Assembly (NCBI RefSeq): GCF_030653755.1
Contig: NZ_JAURYU010000052.1
Coordinates: forward strand, 59,065 to 123,064
Direction of reading: 5' to 3'
DNA length: 64,000 bases
DNA from: Methylotenera sp.
GTDB lineage: Bacteria > Pseudomonadota > Gammaproteobacteria > Burkholderiales > Methylophilaceae
The notes beneath the pieces were generated by a model that saw only the letters and a program-made list of their open reading frames with translations, searched no databases and had not been told where the DNA came from. Below are positions 19,011 through 28,419 of the stretch, one piece after another (the stretch's first letter is position 1; the number at the start of each line of letters is the position of its first letter). Made by a program: the position numbers and the translations under genes.

Positions 19011-20261
19011 CTAACTAGTATACGCCGCTAATTTTGAAATTCTAATACTTGCTGGCGGATGCGAGTCATAAAAAGCAGAATGTAGTGGGTCTGGTGTTAA
19101 TGTAGAGGCGTTGTCGCGATATAACTTCACTAGCGCCTCAATTAAATATTTAGCATCTGCATGTTTAGCCGCATAGTTATCTGCTTCAAATTCATTCTTG
19201 CGTGAGTAACTAGCCATGATTGGTCTCAACATGAATAGAAATACTGGTGAAACCAATAAAAATAAAACCAGCGCCATGTAATTACTCATTTCGGTCACGC
19301 CAAGACCTGCATAAAACCAAGGCTGATTCATGAGCCAGCCGAGCAATGCTAGGCCCAAAAAGCTCACGAAGAACATCATGGCGATGCGTTTAATTACATG
19401 GTGATGTTTAAAGTGACCAAGCTCGTGCGCTAACACTGCCTCAATTTCATCTGGATTCAGTCTATCTAGCAACGTATCAAAGAACACGACACGTTTAGAT
19501 GAGCCAAACCCTGTAAAGTAAGCATTGCCATGGCTACTGCGTGCTGAGCCGTCCATCACAAACAAGCCTTGCGATTTAAAGCCACATTTAGTGAGTAATG
19601 TCTCAATTCTTTGTTTCAAACTCTGATCTTCAAGCGGCGTGAATTTATTAAAGAATGGCGCGATAAATGTTGGATAAATTGCAAGCATCAGTAGATTAAA
19701 TACACTCCAAACTACCCAAAGGTATAACCACCAATATTCACCAGCGCCTTGCATTAACCACAAGGCAGCAAACAGAATAGGCGCACCTAAAACAATGCCT
19801 ACAACACTTTGTTTAATAAGATCACTAAAAAACATCTTGGGTGTCATTTTATTAAACCCAAATTTCTCATCTACAACAAATGTCTTGTAATACTCAAATG
19901 GTAAATCAATCAGGCTACTCACAAGCATTGCACTCACAATCACGAGTGCGCCACGTGCAATTTCATGGTTAATGATTAGATTGCGCCATATATCATCAAT
20001 CCACTGTAAACCGCCGCCGATTATTAACACTGCTAACAATATGGATTGTACAGTAGCCTCTAATAGCGCTAATTTTGTTTTATCCGTAGTGTAATCAGCC
20101 GCTTTTTGATGCGCCTCTAGGGCAATGTTTTCGCTAAATGCCTGAGGCACTTGGTTGCGATGTGACTGCACATATGAAATATGTCGATTTCCAAGCCATA
20201 TGCGCACAAATGTGGTTGCAATTAGCAGTGTAATGAATGTAATCGTGAGTGTGTAAGCCAT
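19011..20261 (-). CDS. M48-family (Ste24-like) membrane zinc metalloprotease
   Basis: This 416-aa integral membrane protein resembles CAAX protease 1 (Ste24). It has multiple hydrophobic segments, the zinc motif H-E-L-G-H (VLAHELGHFKHHH) and the downstream Glu (NEFEADNYAAKHA). Bacterial members act in envelope protein turnover. It is divergent from orn, with which it shares the promoter region 20262-20371, and heads the minus-strand operon with cytochrome c, rsgA and the HDAC-like gene. Confidence 0.93.
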   Translation of the reverse strand: MAYTLTITFITLLIATTFVRIWLGNRHISYVQSHRNQVPQAFSENIALEAHQKAADYTTDKTKLALLEATVQSILLAVLIIGGGLQWIDDIWRNLIINHEIARGALVIVSAMLVSSLIDLPFEYYKTFVVDEKFGFNKMTPKMFFSDLIKQSVVGIVLGAPILFAALWLMQGAGEYWWLYLWVVWSVFNLLMLAIYPTFIAPFFNKFTPLEDQSLKQRIETLLTKCGFKSQGLFVMDGSARSSHGNAYFTGFGSSKRVVFFDTLLDRLNPDEIEAVLAHELGHFKHHHVIKRIAMMFFVSFLGLALLGWLMNQPWFYAGLGVTEMSNYMALVLFLLVSPVFLFMLRPIMASYSRKNEFEADNYAAKHADAKYLIEALVKLYRDNASTLTPDPLHSAFYDSHPPASIRISKLAAYTS

Positions 20262-20371
20262 TTTATCGTTCGTTTAAAAATTGAATTAAGTTAATATATG
20301 TATTGTGAAGCATTTTAGATATGATGGTTCACCAAGTTTACTTAATAATACTCATTTTAATGGAAATCATG

Positions 20372-20932
20372 ATGACAGCTTCAGACAATACGACGAATCA
20401 GAATAATTTAATTTGGCTTGATATGGAAATGAGCGGTTTACTCCCAGATTCTGACCGTATTTTGGAGTTGGCAGCGGTGGTGACTGATGCAGATTTAAAT
20501 GTAATCGCGGAATCACCAGTATTAGTTGTGCATCAGACTGATGCAGTATTAGATGGCATGGATGCATGGAACAAAGGCGCTCATGGTCGTTCAGGTTTAA
20601 TAGACAAAGTAAAAGCTTCAACCCTAAGTGAAGCGGAAGCTTCAGCGCAAATGATTGAGTTCCTGAAAGCGCATGTGCCAGCTGGAAAATCGCCTATGTG
20701 TGGTAACTCAATTTGTCAGGATAGACGCTTTATGGCGCGATACATGCCTGAATTAGAAAACTTTTTCCATTATCGCAATTTAGATGTAAGTGTTTTTAAA
20801 GAGCTTGCACGCAGATGGAAACCAGAGATTTATTCAGGTTTTAAAAAAGCGAGTCGTCATGAAGCGTTGGCGGATATTTACGAGTCAATTGATGAGCTTA
20901 AGTATTACCGTGAACATTTCATTGTGAAGTAA
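20372..20932 (+). CDS. orn: Oligoribonuclease
   Basis: This DEDDh 3'-5' exonuclease degrades short RNA and the pGpG left from c-di-GMP breakdown. The motifs LDMEMSGL, the central Asp region ([10 protein letters not shown]) and RHEALADI are intact. The frame is open to 20321, but the family starts close to the first beta strand. GGAA at 20362-20365 is correctly spaced for the ATG at 20372, giving 186 aa. It would complete the degradation path of the EAL and HD-GYP proteins in this window. Confidence 0.94.
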   Translation: MTASDNTTNQNNLIWLDMEMSGLLPDSDRILELAAVVTDADLNVIAESPVLVVHQTDAVLDGMDAWNKGAHGRSGLIDKVKASTLSEAEASAQMIEFLKAHVPAGKSPMCGNSICQDRRFMARYMPELENFFHYRNLDVSVFKELARRWKPEIYSGFKKASRHEALADIYESIDELKYYREHFIVK

Positions 20933-20960
20933 TTAGCAATAATTAACACCAGTTAATATT

Positions 20961-20989
20961 AAAAAAAAGGGCGCCAATCAAAGGCGCCC
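20961..20989 (-). terminator. Intrinsic terminator of glgA
   Basis: There is a pure-GC 7-bp stem (20969-20975 with 20983-20989). Read on the minus strand it is followed at once by eight T residues (20961-20968). It lies about 100 bp past the glgA stop. Confidence 0.88.
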
Positions 20990-21085
20990 AAAGGGGAGAA
21001 AATCGGCTTAGGAGAAATATGTAAGCTTGATTTTATATAAGCATTAAGCATGCCAACTTCCATCCCCTTTTTGTTTTGAGTGGTT

Positions 21086-22543
21086 TTAAATGAGTGATTG
21101 ATATAAAGCCAAGTACTCTGTTGCACTTTTATCCCAGCTCAAGTTTTGAGACATCCCATTTTTTTGTAATTGCTTCCAAGTTTTAGGTGCGTTGATAAAC
21201 ATATCTAGCGCCCGATAAATGCTTGCAATTAAACCATCTGCACTAGCCTCCACCATGACAAATCCGTTTGCAGTGTTGTTAGCTAAGTGCGCTGTATTTG
21301 CATCAATAATAGAGTCTGCAAGCCCGCCAGTAGCATTAACGACGGGTGGTGTACCATACGCTAGCCCATATAACTGATTCAAGCCGCACGGCTCAAACCG
21401 TGACGGCATGATAAACATATCGCTACCAGCCATGATTTGGTGAGATAAAGGCTCATTGTAGCCAATGGTAGTGCTGACGCGACTTGGGTTCTTTGATGCA
21501 ATCTCTAGAAACGCTAACTCTAATTCAGTTTCACCACTACCAAGTAATGCAAACTGGCATCCTTGGTCAATCAGGCTTTGTAGATGGGGAAGCAACATAT
21601 CTAAGCCTTTTTGATGTGTCAAGCGGCTTACTACGCCCAACAATGGTGCGCTTGCATCGATATCGAGCCCAAGTTTTTGCTGTAATGCTTTTTTTACTTG
21701 TTTTTTGCCAGCTAATTTAGAAGCACTGTAATTCTTGATTAAATACTGATCAGTTTCTGGGTTCCATTCATCGGTTTCAATTCCATTTAAAATTCCTTTA
21801 ATTTCATCGCCCCGTTTACTGAGTAGGCCTTCTAATCCAAAACCAAAGGCGGTTGTTTGAATCTCTTGCGCATAGCGTGGGCTAACCGTTGATATACCAT
21901 CAGCGTAAAATATTCCAGCTTTTAAAAATGATAGTTGGCCGTGATACTCAAAACCCTCAATACTAAAACCTGTGCTAGGTAAGCCTAAACTCGTCACCCA
22001 ATGTGGCGGGTAGCAACCTTGAAATGCCATATTATGTAGGCTGATAATTGATTTAGCCTGAGCGTGTTCTGTGAGCTTCATATATGCAGGGGTCAACCCA
22101 GTTTGCCAATCATTGCAATGTACAATGTCTGGATGCCAGTCATCAATAGGAGAGTGGTTGCTTGCCAATATTGACGCGACTTTTGATAGCACACCAAAGC
22201 GGATTGGATTGTCTTGCCATTCCAATCCAAGTTTGTCTGAATAAGGTCCGCCATCTCGTTCATAGATGTCAGGTGCTTTAATCACCAACACCTTGACTTG
22301 TGTATCCTCTATTGTGCCAAACTGTAGCTCTGCATGGCCAATATGCGGTAAGTTGTCTATGCGTGCCAATGTTTTGAGGCTATTTAATGATTCCAATACA
22401 GCAGGGTATCCTGGTATCAGGATGCGAATATCAACCCCCAGCCCCTGTAATGCGCTGGGTAAAGAGCCGCTAACATCAGCCAATCCACCTGTTTTAATCA
22501 GTGGAAAAACTTCGGAGCTCACAAATAATACTTTCATTGCCAT
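21086..22543 (-). CDS. glgA: Glycogen synthase (ADP-glucose dependent)
   Basis: This GT5 glycosyltransferase has 485 aa, the normal length. The ADP-glucose motif K17-T-G-G-L opens the N-terminal Rossmann fold, and the C-terminal GT1-type lobe holds PSRFEPCGLNQLYGLAYG with its catalytic Glu. It elongates alpha-1,4-glucan. The start could also be the internal Met at residue 3 (MKVLFVSSE). No glgB or glgC is adjacent. It is divergent from crcB and ends at a strong terminator. Confidence 0.95.
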   Translation of the reverse strand: MAMKVLFVSSEVFPLIKTGGLADVSGSLPSALQGLGVDIRILIPGYPAVLESLNSLKTLARIDNLPHIGHAELQFGTIEDTQVKVLVIKAPDIYERDGGPYSDKLGLEWQDNPIRFGVLSKVASILASNHSPIDDWHPDIVHCNDWQTGLTPAYMKLTEHAQAKSIISLHNMAFQGCYPPHWVTSLGLPSTGFSIEGFEYHGQLSFLKAGIFYADGISTVSPRYAQEIQTTAFGFGLEGLLSKRGDEIKGILNGIETDEWNPETDQYLIKNYSASKLAGKKQVKKALQQKLGLDIDASAPLLGVVSRLTHQKGLDMLLPHLQSLIDQGCQFALLGSGETELELAFLEIASKNPSRVSTTIGYNEPLSHQIMAGSDMFIMPSRFEPCGLNQLYGLAYGTPPVVNATGGLADSIIDANTAHLANNTANGFVMVEASADGLIASIYRALDMFINAPKTWKQLQKNGMSQNLSWDKSATEYLALYQSLI

Positions 22544-22579
22544 GGTTTTCTCGCTAAAGTTCTTATGTTTATTCTAGTA

Positions 22580-22609
22580 TTGATTAAATTTATTAGAAGA
22601 TTTTACTAT
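22580..22609 (+). promoter_or_regulatory. Candidate sigma-70 promoter of crcB
   Basis: TTGATT (22580-22585), an 18-bp spacer and TACTAT (22604-22609) lie about 30 bp before the crcB start. This is moderate agreement with consensus. No fluoride-riboswitch-like structure was recognised. Confidence 0.4.
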
Positions 22610-22637
22610 ACGACGATACTAATCTGGGTTTAAGAAT

Positions 22638-23033
22638 ATGAATTCCGCGATAAATATTACAAATACGTTTGCTGTTGGCGTTGGCGCTGCATTAGGTGCT
22701 TGGAGTCGATGGGGGCTAGGGATTGCATTTAATGCAGTTCTGCCAAACCTGCCACTTGGTACTTTAATAGCCAATCTTAGTGGCGGGTTATTGATGGGTG
22801 TTGCAATGGGTTTAATTGGTCTAGGTAGTTTGGATCACCCAAGCTTGCGGTTATTTGTCACGACTGGTTTCCTCGGTGGGCTCACTACATTTTCTGCTTT
22901 TACTGGTGAAAGTTTATCTTTATTACATAAGCATGAGTATCACTTGGCCGTTTTTCATACGTTTACTCACCTATTTGGAGCGTTGCTAATGGCGGCATTA
23001 GGGGTTGCTGCGGTGCAATATTTTAAACATTAA
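22638..23033 (+). CDS. crcB: Fluoride ion channel CrcB/Fluc
   Basis: This 131-aa membrane protein with four hydrophobic helices is of the Fluc family, which exports fluoride as a dual-topology dimer. Conserved features are the early GAxxGAWxRWGL segment, the helix-2 Asn in GTLIANLSGG and the TGFLGGLTTFSAF motif of the helix-3 break. It is a single gene, divergent from glgA. Confidence 0.93.
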   Translation: MNSAINITNTFAVGVGAALGAWSRWGLGIAFNAVLPNLPLGTLIANLSGGLLMGVAMGLIGLGSLDHPSLRLFVTTGFLGGLTTFSAFTGESLSLLHKHEYHLAVFHTFTHLFGALLMAALGVAAVQYFKH

Positions 23034-23104
23034 TGAAGTTTAGTGGAATTTTGTATTAGGGAATTAGTCGTAGTGTTATCAATGTTTTTTATATTCTACT
23101 GCGA

Positions 23105-23671
23105 GTGAAAATGCGACTATTAACTAATACTTTAAGCTTGAGTTTGTCAGTACTACTTTCAATGACTCTTCTATCGGTGGCTAACATGGCAAATGCTGCT
23201 TGCTCTGACTTGTACAATCATCAGTTTTCAACCTTGCAAGGTGAAAAAATTAATCTTTGTGATTATCAAAACAAACCAATTTTAGTTGTAAATACAGCAA
23301 GTAAGTGTGGTTTCACGCCACAATTTGAAGCTTTAGAAGGTTTATATAGTCAATACAAAGATCGTGGTTTGCTGGTCATCGGTTTTCCTTCAAATGATTT
23401 TAAGCAAGAATTAAGCGATGATAAGCAGATTGGTGATTTTTGTAAGTTAACTTACTCAGTTAAATTCCCGATGATCACTAAATCCTCTGTGAGTGGTAAA
23501 ACAGCTAACCCATTTTATAAGCAGCTAATCGTAAAAACAGGGCAATCGCCAAGTTGGAATTTCTTTAAATATGTCATTTTGCCAGGTGGCAATGATGTTT
23601 ATGCATTTAGTAGTGATGTAAAGCCTAATGCTGTAGAAATTGTGAGTAAGATTAAGTCTGGTTTGAAATAA
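23105..23671 (+). CDS. Periplasmic glutathione-peroxidase-family thiol peroxidase
   Basis: This 188-aa protein of the GPx fold has an N-terminal signal peptide (about 1-31, ending ANA), so it should act in the periplasm. The peroxidatic Cys is C68 (NTASKCGFTPQ), and the catalytic-tetrad Trp is in SWNFFKY. The second motif reads GFPSNDF instead of the usual GFPCNQF, so the common resolving Cys is replaced by Ser. It may use a Cys elsewhere or an outside reductant. A 17-18-bp terminator follows. Confidence 0.87.
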   Translation: MKMRLLTNTLSLSLSVLLSMTLLSVANMANAACSDLYNHQFSTLQGEKINLCDYQNKPILVVNTASKCGFTPQFEALEGLYSQYKDRGLLVIGFPSNDFKQELSDDKQIGDFCKLTYSVKFPMITKSSVSGKTANPFYKQLIVKTGQSPSWNFFKYVILPGGNDVYAFSSDVKPNAVEIVSKIKSGLK

Positions 23672-23686
23672 AAGTTGCTTAGATGA

Positions 23687-23725
23687 ATATAATAAAAAGG
23701 TGCTTGTTGCACCTTTTTATTATAT
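23687..23725. terminator. Bidirectional terminator between gpx-like gene and ppsR
   Basis: There is a perfect 17-bp stem (23687-23703 with 23709-23725) and a TTGTT loop. The AT-rich outer arms give a T-run on either strand between two convergent genes. Confidence 0.85.
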
Positions 23726-23741
23726 TGAAGAGCCTGAGCTA

Positions 23742-24557
23742 CTATTTGCTAATTGCAGGATGTCTCATCTTTTCTAGAATAATCGCTGAAAGCTCCTCAA
23801 CAGAGCGACTAGTGGAGTCTGCCCAAGTGATTCCTGCCGTTCGCATTAAACTCTCGGCGGTTGTAATTTCTTGGCGACAGTTATCCAGTGAAGCATAGAA
23901 GCTTCCAGCTCTACGTTCGTTACGAACAGCATGAAGTCGCTCAGCTTTAATGGTTAACCCAAAAATCTTACCTAAGTGTTTATGTAGTACTGCGGGTAAT
24001 GTGCCACGTTCAAAGTCTTCAGGGATAAGCGGGTAGTTTGCTGCCTTAACCCCAAATTGCATGGCAAGATAAACGCTGGTGGGTGTTTTACCGCAACGTG
24101 AGACGCCAACTAAAATCACCTCAGCTTCTTCTAGGCCTGAGTTGGTCATTCCATCATCATGGTTAAGCGTAAAATTAATCGCCTCCATGCGCTCATTATA
24201 GCTACTGCCCATGACGCTATGCGCAATACCAGCGCCAGTGAGGGGTTTTTGATCCAGCTCTAAGCCAAGAGGGTCAATAAAAGTATTAAACAAGTCGATA
24301 AAGTAGGCGTTGCATTGCTTTAACGCATTACGCAAGGCAATGTCGCCTAAGGTCATAATCACTACTGGTCGCCCACCGTCTTCTTCAGTTGCTAACGCAA
24401 TGGCATCTTGCGCTAGTTTTATCTTCTCTAACGTATTGGTAAATGGGAGGCGCACCAGCTTGAAATGAGTGCTAGGAAAGTGTTCCAGCAACTTACCTAA
24501 TGCGCCTGCCGTAATACCCGTGCCGTCCGAAATAAAGAATGCAGTACGATTAATCAT
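23742..24557 (-). CDS. ppsR: Phosphoenolpyruvate synthase regulatory protein (kinase/pyrophosphorylase)
   Basis: This 271-aa DUF299 protein has the P-loop GVSRCGKT (151-158). The family inactivates PEP synthase by ADP-dependent phosphorylation of an active-site Thr and reactivates it by phosphate-dependent removal. The next gene upstream is its target ppsA, 19 bp away on the same strand, which strongly supports the function. Confidence 0.94.
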   Translation of the reverse strand: MINRTAFFISDGTGITAGALGKLLEHFPSTHFKLVRLPFTNTLEKIKLAQDAIALATEEDGGRPVVIMTLGDIALRNALKQCNAYFIDLFNTFIDPLGLELDQKPLTGAGIAHSVMGSSYNERMEAINFTLNHDDGMTNSGLEEAEVILVGVSRCGKTPTSVYLAMQFGVKAANYPLIPEDFERGTLPAVLHKHLGKIFGLTIKAERLHAVRNERRAGSFYASLDNCRQEITTAESLMRTAGITWADSTSRSVEELSAIILEKMRHPAISK

Positions 24558-24576
24558 GACAGTTTATCCATATTGA

Positions 24577-26955
24577 CTAGCTTTTGTTTTTAGTGAGAAG
24601 CTGCCAAGTAGCTACAACTGTATCTGGGTTTAGTGAGATAGATTTAATGCCCTCATCTACTAACCATTCCGCAAAGTCAGGATGATCTGACGGGCCTTGA
24701 CCACAAATACCTACATATTTACCTAAACGGTTGCAGGTGCTGATGGCCATTTTGAGTAACACTTTTACCGCATCGTTACGTTCATCAAAGCCATCTGCAA
24801 GTATGCCAGAGTCACGGTCCATCCCTAAAGTTAGTTGCGTTAAGTCATTTGAACCAATTGAGAAGCCATCAAAGTAAGCGAGGAACTGCTCTGCAAGCAA
24901 TGCATTAGATGGAATTTCACACATCATGATGAGGCGTAAACCATTTTCACCACGTTTCAGACCATTTGCAGCCATGATTTCAGTCACTGCTTTTGCTTCA
25001 GCAATAGTGCGAACGAAAGGAATCATTAACTCAACGTTGGTTAAACCCATTTCATCACGTACTTTTTTCATAGCAACACATTCCATTGCAAAGCACTCTT
25101 TAAAGTCTTCTGCCATGTAACGAGCCGCACCGCGGAAGCCAATCATTGGATTTTCTTCATCTGGCTCGTAAATCTCGCCGCCCACTAACTTTTTGTATTC
25201 ATTAGATTTAAAGTCTGAAGTACGCACAATCACAGGTTTTGGGTAAAACGCAGCAGCAATCGTGGCAACGCCTTCAGCTACTTTGTCGATATAAAATTGC
25301 TTAGGTGAAGCATAGCCACGTGAGCGGTTTTTAATCGTTGCTTGAATCGCACTTGGCATTGCATCCATATTTAAAATTGCTTTTGGATGGATGCCTACCA
25401 TGTTGTTAATCACAAATTCTAGGCGGGCTAAGCCTACGCCATCATTTGGTGTTTTAGCAAAGCTGAACGCCATATCAGGGTTGCCAACGTTCATCATGAT
25501 TTTACATGGGGCAGGTTTAAGTGCAGCAGCAGCTTGCGTGCTTACGTCATATTCAATCTCACCATGGTACACAAAGCCTGATTCACCTTCAGCACATGAT
25601 ACGGTAACGATTTCACCTTCACGTAATACATCAGTAGCGTTAACCGCGCCAACAATTGCTGGAATGCCTAGTTCACGCGCGATAATCGCTGCATGGCAGG
25701 TACGGCCACCACGGTTAGTGACTAAAGCACTTGCGCGTTTCATCACTGGTTCCCAGTTAGGGTCTGTCATGTCAGCCACCAATACGTCACCTGGTTGCAC
25801 TAAGTGCATGTCTGCTGGATCAAGCACGATACGCACAGGGCCTACGCCTACTTTTTGCGTAACAGCGCGACCTACCACCAGTGGTTTCTCGCTATGTTTG
25901 TTCAGTTTGAAAGTCTCTGTCACGTTGTTCACTGCTTCTTGTGATTTTACGGTTTCAGGACGTGCTTGTAATATATAGAGCTTATTGTCTACACCATTCT
26001 TACCCCATTCGATGTCCATTGGGCAGCCGTAATGTTGTTCAATGGTCATTGCGTAACGAGCAAGTTCTAATACATCTTCATTCGATAATGAGTAGCGGTC
26101 GCTATCAACTGGATCCACGTCAATGGTATGTGTACTCTTGCCAGCACGAGTTGCATCACTGAATACCATCTTAATCAATTTAGAACCCATGGTGCGGCGT
26201 ACGATTGATGGTTTACCTTGTGCTAAGGTTGGTTTGTGTACGTAGAACTCATCAGGGTTTACTGCACCTTGTACTACAGTTTCACCCAGGCCGTAAGATG
26301 ATGTGATAAACACTACATCTTTAAAGCCTGATTCAGTGTCAATCGTAAACATGACGCCTGCACAGCCAATATCACTACGTACCATTTGTTGTACACCCGC
26401 TGAAAGTGCAACATCAGCGTGAACAAAGCCTTTATGAACGCGGTATGAAATTGCGCGGTCGTTATATAAAGAAGCAAATACTTCTTTAATTGCGTGCAAG
26501 ATATTATCTAAGCCTTGAATATTTAAGAACGACTCTTGCTGACCAGCAAAAGATGCATCTGGTAAATCTTCTGCGGTCGCTGATGAACGAACTGCAAACG
26601 TAGCACCGTTACCTGATTTAGCTGTCAAGATTTCGTAGTTTTCAGCAATTGCTTTTTCTAATGCCACAGGGAATGGTGCTGCCATAATCCACTCGCGCAC
26701 TTGTTTACCACATATGGCAAGTGCTTGTGTGTCATCGACGTTTAATTTATCAAGTTCAGCATTGATTTTGGCATCCAAGCCATTTTGAGCTAAAAATTCA
26801 CGATATGCATCTGCAGTGGTAGCAAAGCCAGTAGGGACCCTTACACCTTTTGCAGTTAGCTGAGAAATCATTTCACCTAACGATGCATTCTTACCGCCGA
26901 CTGAAGGTACGTCTACGTTGCGTAAATTTTCAAATGGAATAACGTGGGCTGACAT
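24577..26955 (-). CDS. ppsA: Phosphoenolpyruvate synthase
   Basis: It converts pyruvate and ATP to PEP, AMP and phosphate. At 792 aa it matches E. coli PpsA. It has an N-terminal ATP-grasp-like domain, a swivelling domain with the phosphohistidine H421 ([15 protein letters not shown]) preceded by the Thr that PpsR modifies, and a C-terminal PEP/pyruvate TIM barrel. In a RuMP methylotroph it feeds gluconeogenesis from pyruvate. It is co-transcribed with ppsR. Confidence 0.96.
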   Translation of the reverse strand: MSAHVIPFENLRNVDVPSVGGKNASLGEMISQLTAKGVRVPTGFATTADAYREFLAQNGLDAKINAELDKLNVDDTQALAICGKQVREWIMAAPFPVALEKAIAENYEILTAKSGNGATFAVRSSATAEDLPDASFAGQQESFLNIQGLDNILHAIKEVFASLYNDRAISYRVHKGFVHADVALSAGVQQMVRSDIGCAGVMFTIDTESGFKDVVFITSSYGLGETVVQGAVNPDEFYVHKPTLAQGKPSIVRRTMGSKLIKMVFSDATRAGKSTHTIDVDPVDSDRYSLSNEDVLELARYAMTIEQHYGCPMDIEWGKNGVDNKLYILQARPETVKSQEAVNNVTETFKLNKHSEKPLVVGRAVTQKVGVGPVRIVLDPADMHLVQPGDVLVADMTDPNWEPVMKRASALVTNRGGRTCHAAIIARELGIPAIVGAVNATDVLREGEIVTVSCAEGESGFVYHGEIEYDVSTQAAAALKPAPCKIMMNVGNPDMAFSFAKTPNDGVGLARLEFVINNMVGIHPKAILNMDAMPSAIQATIKNRSRGYASPKQFYIDKVAEGVATIAAAFYPKPVIVRTSDFKSNEYKKLVGGEIYEPDEENPMIGFRGAARYMAEDFKECFAMECVAMKKVRDEMGLTNVELMIPFVRTIAEAKAVTEIMAANGLKRGENGLRLIMMCEIPSNALLAEQFLAYFDGFSIGSNDLTQLTLGMDRDSGILADGFDERNDAVKVLLKMAISTCNRLGKYVGICGQGPSDHPDFAEWLVDEGIKSISLNPDTVVATWQLLTKNKS

Positions 26956-27368
26956 GATAGTTCCTTAGATGTTTCTAACAAATGATTAGTTTTCTAACTT
27001 TAAACTCGCGCTTCATTAAGACTTAATTCATTTCACTGACTATGCCTTATGAGCAGAAGGGGAGATGACATGCGTTAGATTATTTTAATAATCCCTTATT
27101 TTGCCTAATTATGTTGGGGTTGTCACCTGAAAAACTACACATTGAATAAATTCTTTGGTTTTTAAATATACTTTAACCATTAATGCTTGGAACATTAGTC
27201 TTGAGAATTATGAAAATTGCTTAGGCTAAGCTAAAATGTCGTGGATAGCTAAAATTATCATCAATAAACACATTCATTACTCAGTCTTATCATTATGCAA
27301 TCTTACAGAGAACAAAACGACCTAATTATTATCGGTCCTACTAATACTCAGTTTAGTAGGCACCATCA
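26956..27368. other. Intergenic region between divergent ppsA and the H4MPT operon
   Basis: These 413 bp contain no supported gene. Seen here are a 6-bp-arm inverted repeat at 27229-27241 and a hairpin at 27337-27360 directly before the beta-RFAP synthase start (listed separately). The two divergent promoters must lie here; no convincing consensus pair was found. Confidence 0.5.
27337..27360 (+). promoter_or_regulatory. Hairpin overlapping the ribosome-binding region of the beta-RFAP synthase gene
   Basis: There is an 8-bp perfect stem (27337-27344 with 27353-27360) and an 8-nt loop. The right arm ends in AGTAGG, the only Shine-Dalgarno-like sequence, 8 nt before the ATG at 27369. Folding would hide the site, so it may control translation of the first gene of the H4MPT operon. 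Confidence 0.45.
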
Positions 27369-28358
27369 ATGACCGCAAGTATTGAAGTGTCAACCAGTGG
27401 TCGTTTGCATATGGGTTTTTTTGATTTGCATGGTGGCTTAGGCCGCAAATTTGGCAGTATTGGTTTGAGCCTATCTGAGCCTAGCCTGGTAATGACTGCC
27501 AAACCATCAAAGGTACTTAACGTATCTGGGGCTGATTCTGTACCTGAATCTGTGATTTCAAGGGTTTCTGCAGTTGCACGACAGATTTTAGGCGCCATGA
27601 ATGTTGCAGAGGCTGTTGAAATAAATGTTAGCGAGTCCTTGCCAGAGCACTCTGGCCTAGGTTCTGGCACACAAATGGCGCTGGCTACTGGTGCTGTTAT
27701 CAATTATTTATATCAGCTTAACCTCAATACGATGCAGCTTGCTGCGTTGACGGGACGTGGCAGGCGCTCTGGTGTGGGTATCTCTGCGTTTGATTATGGT
27801 GGGTTGTTGATTGATGGTGGTCGAGCGCTCTCTGCGACACATGCGAGCCCGCCACCGATGCTAGCAAGGTATGATTTTCCTAAAGAGTGGGCTATATTGT
27901 TAATCTTTGATACAAGTGAGCCAGGTATTCATGGTGAGCAAGAGAAAATTGCATTTAACGAGCTTCCAGCTTTCTCAGAAAATTTAGCTGCACATTTATG
28001 TAGACATGTATTGATGCAGGCGATGCCAGCTTTAGTTGAGCGGGATTTAATTGCTTTTGGCCAAAGCATACAAGTGTTGCAGCAACATGTAGGAGACTAT
28101 TTTTTACCTGTGCAAGGGGGACGGTACGCGAGTAGGTTGGTCAGTGCAGTGCTTGAGCGACTTGAGGCAATGGGAGCGCCATGTTTTGGCCAGAGCTCAT
28201 GGGGGCCAACAGGTTTTGCTATATTCGCCAATAAACAAGACGCAGAACAGCATTTGCAGCAACTGAAAACAAAGTTTACCGACCAAGCGCTTTCATGGAA
28301 AATTTGCAGTGCATGCAATCATGGTGCAAAATTCAATAAATTAGAGATAACCGTATAA
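27369..28358 (+). CDS. mptG: Beta-ribofuranosylaminobenzene 5'-phosphate synthase (beta-RFAP synthase)
   Basis: This 329-aa GHMP-kinase-fold protein has the glycine-rich motif PEHSGLGSGTQMALATG. It joins 4-aminobenzoate (pABA) to PRPP with loss of CO2, the committing step of tetrahydromethanopterin synthesis. The N-terminus (SGRLHMGFFDLHG) and the GRGRRSGVG segment match the family. It is first in the cluster with mtdB, an ATP-grasp gene, mch, an MptN-like gene and a CitG-like gene. pABA would come from PabB encoded 15 kb downstream. Confidence 0.92.
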   Translation: MTASIEVSTSGRLHMGFFDLHGGLGRKFGSIGLSLSEPSLVMTAKPSKVLNVSGADSVPESVISRVSAVARQILGAMNVAEAVEINVSESLPEHSGLGSGTQMALATGAVINYLYQLNLNTMQLAALTGRGRRSGVGISAFDYGGLLIDGGRALSATHASPPPMLARYDFPKEWAILLIFDTSEPGIHGEQEKIAFNELPAFSENLAAHLCRHVLMQAMPALVERDLIAFGQSIQVLQQHVGDYFLPVQGGRYASRLVSAVLERLEAMGAPCFGQSSWGPTGFAIFANKQDAEQHLQQLKTKFTDQALSWKICSACNHGAKFNKLEITV

Positions 28359-28419
28359 ACTTTACAACAGTTAGGTTTATAAAATTAACACAAACATACA
28401 ACATTTAAGGAAAGTAACA

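Noticed and set aside
22544..22637. Fluoride riboswitch upstream of crcB
   Set aside because: The gap is short and shows no conserved pseudoknot-like pattern.
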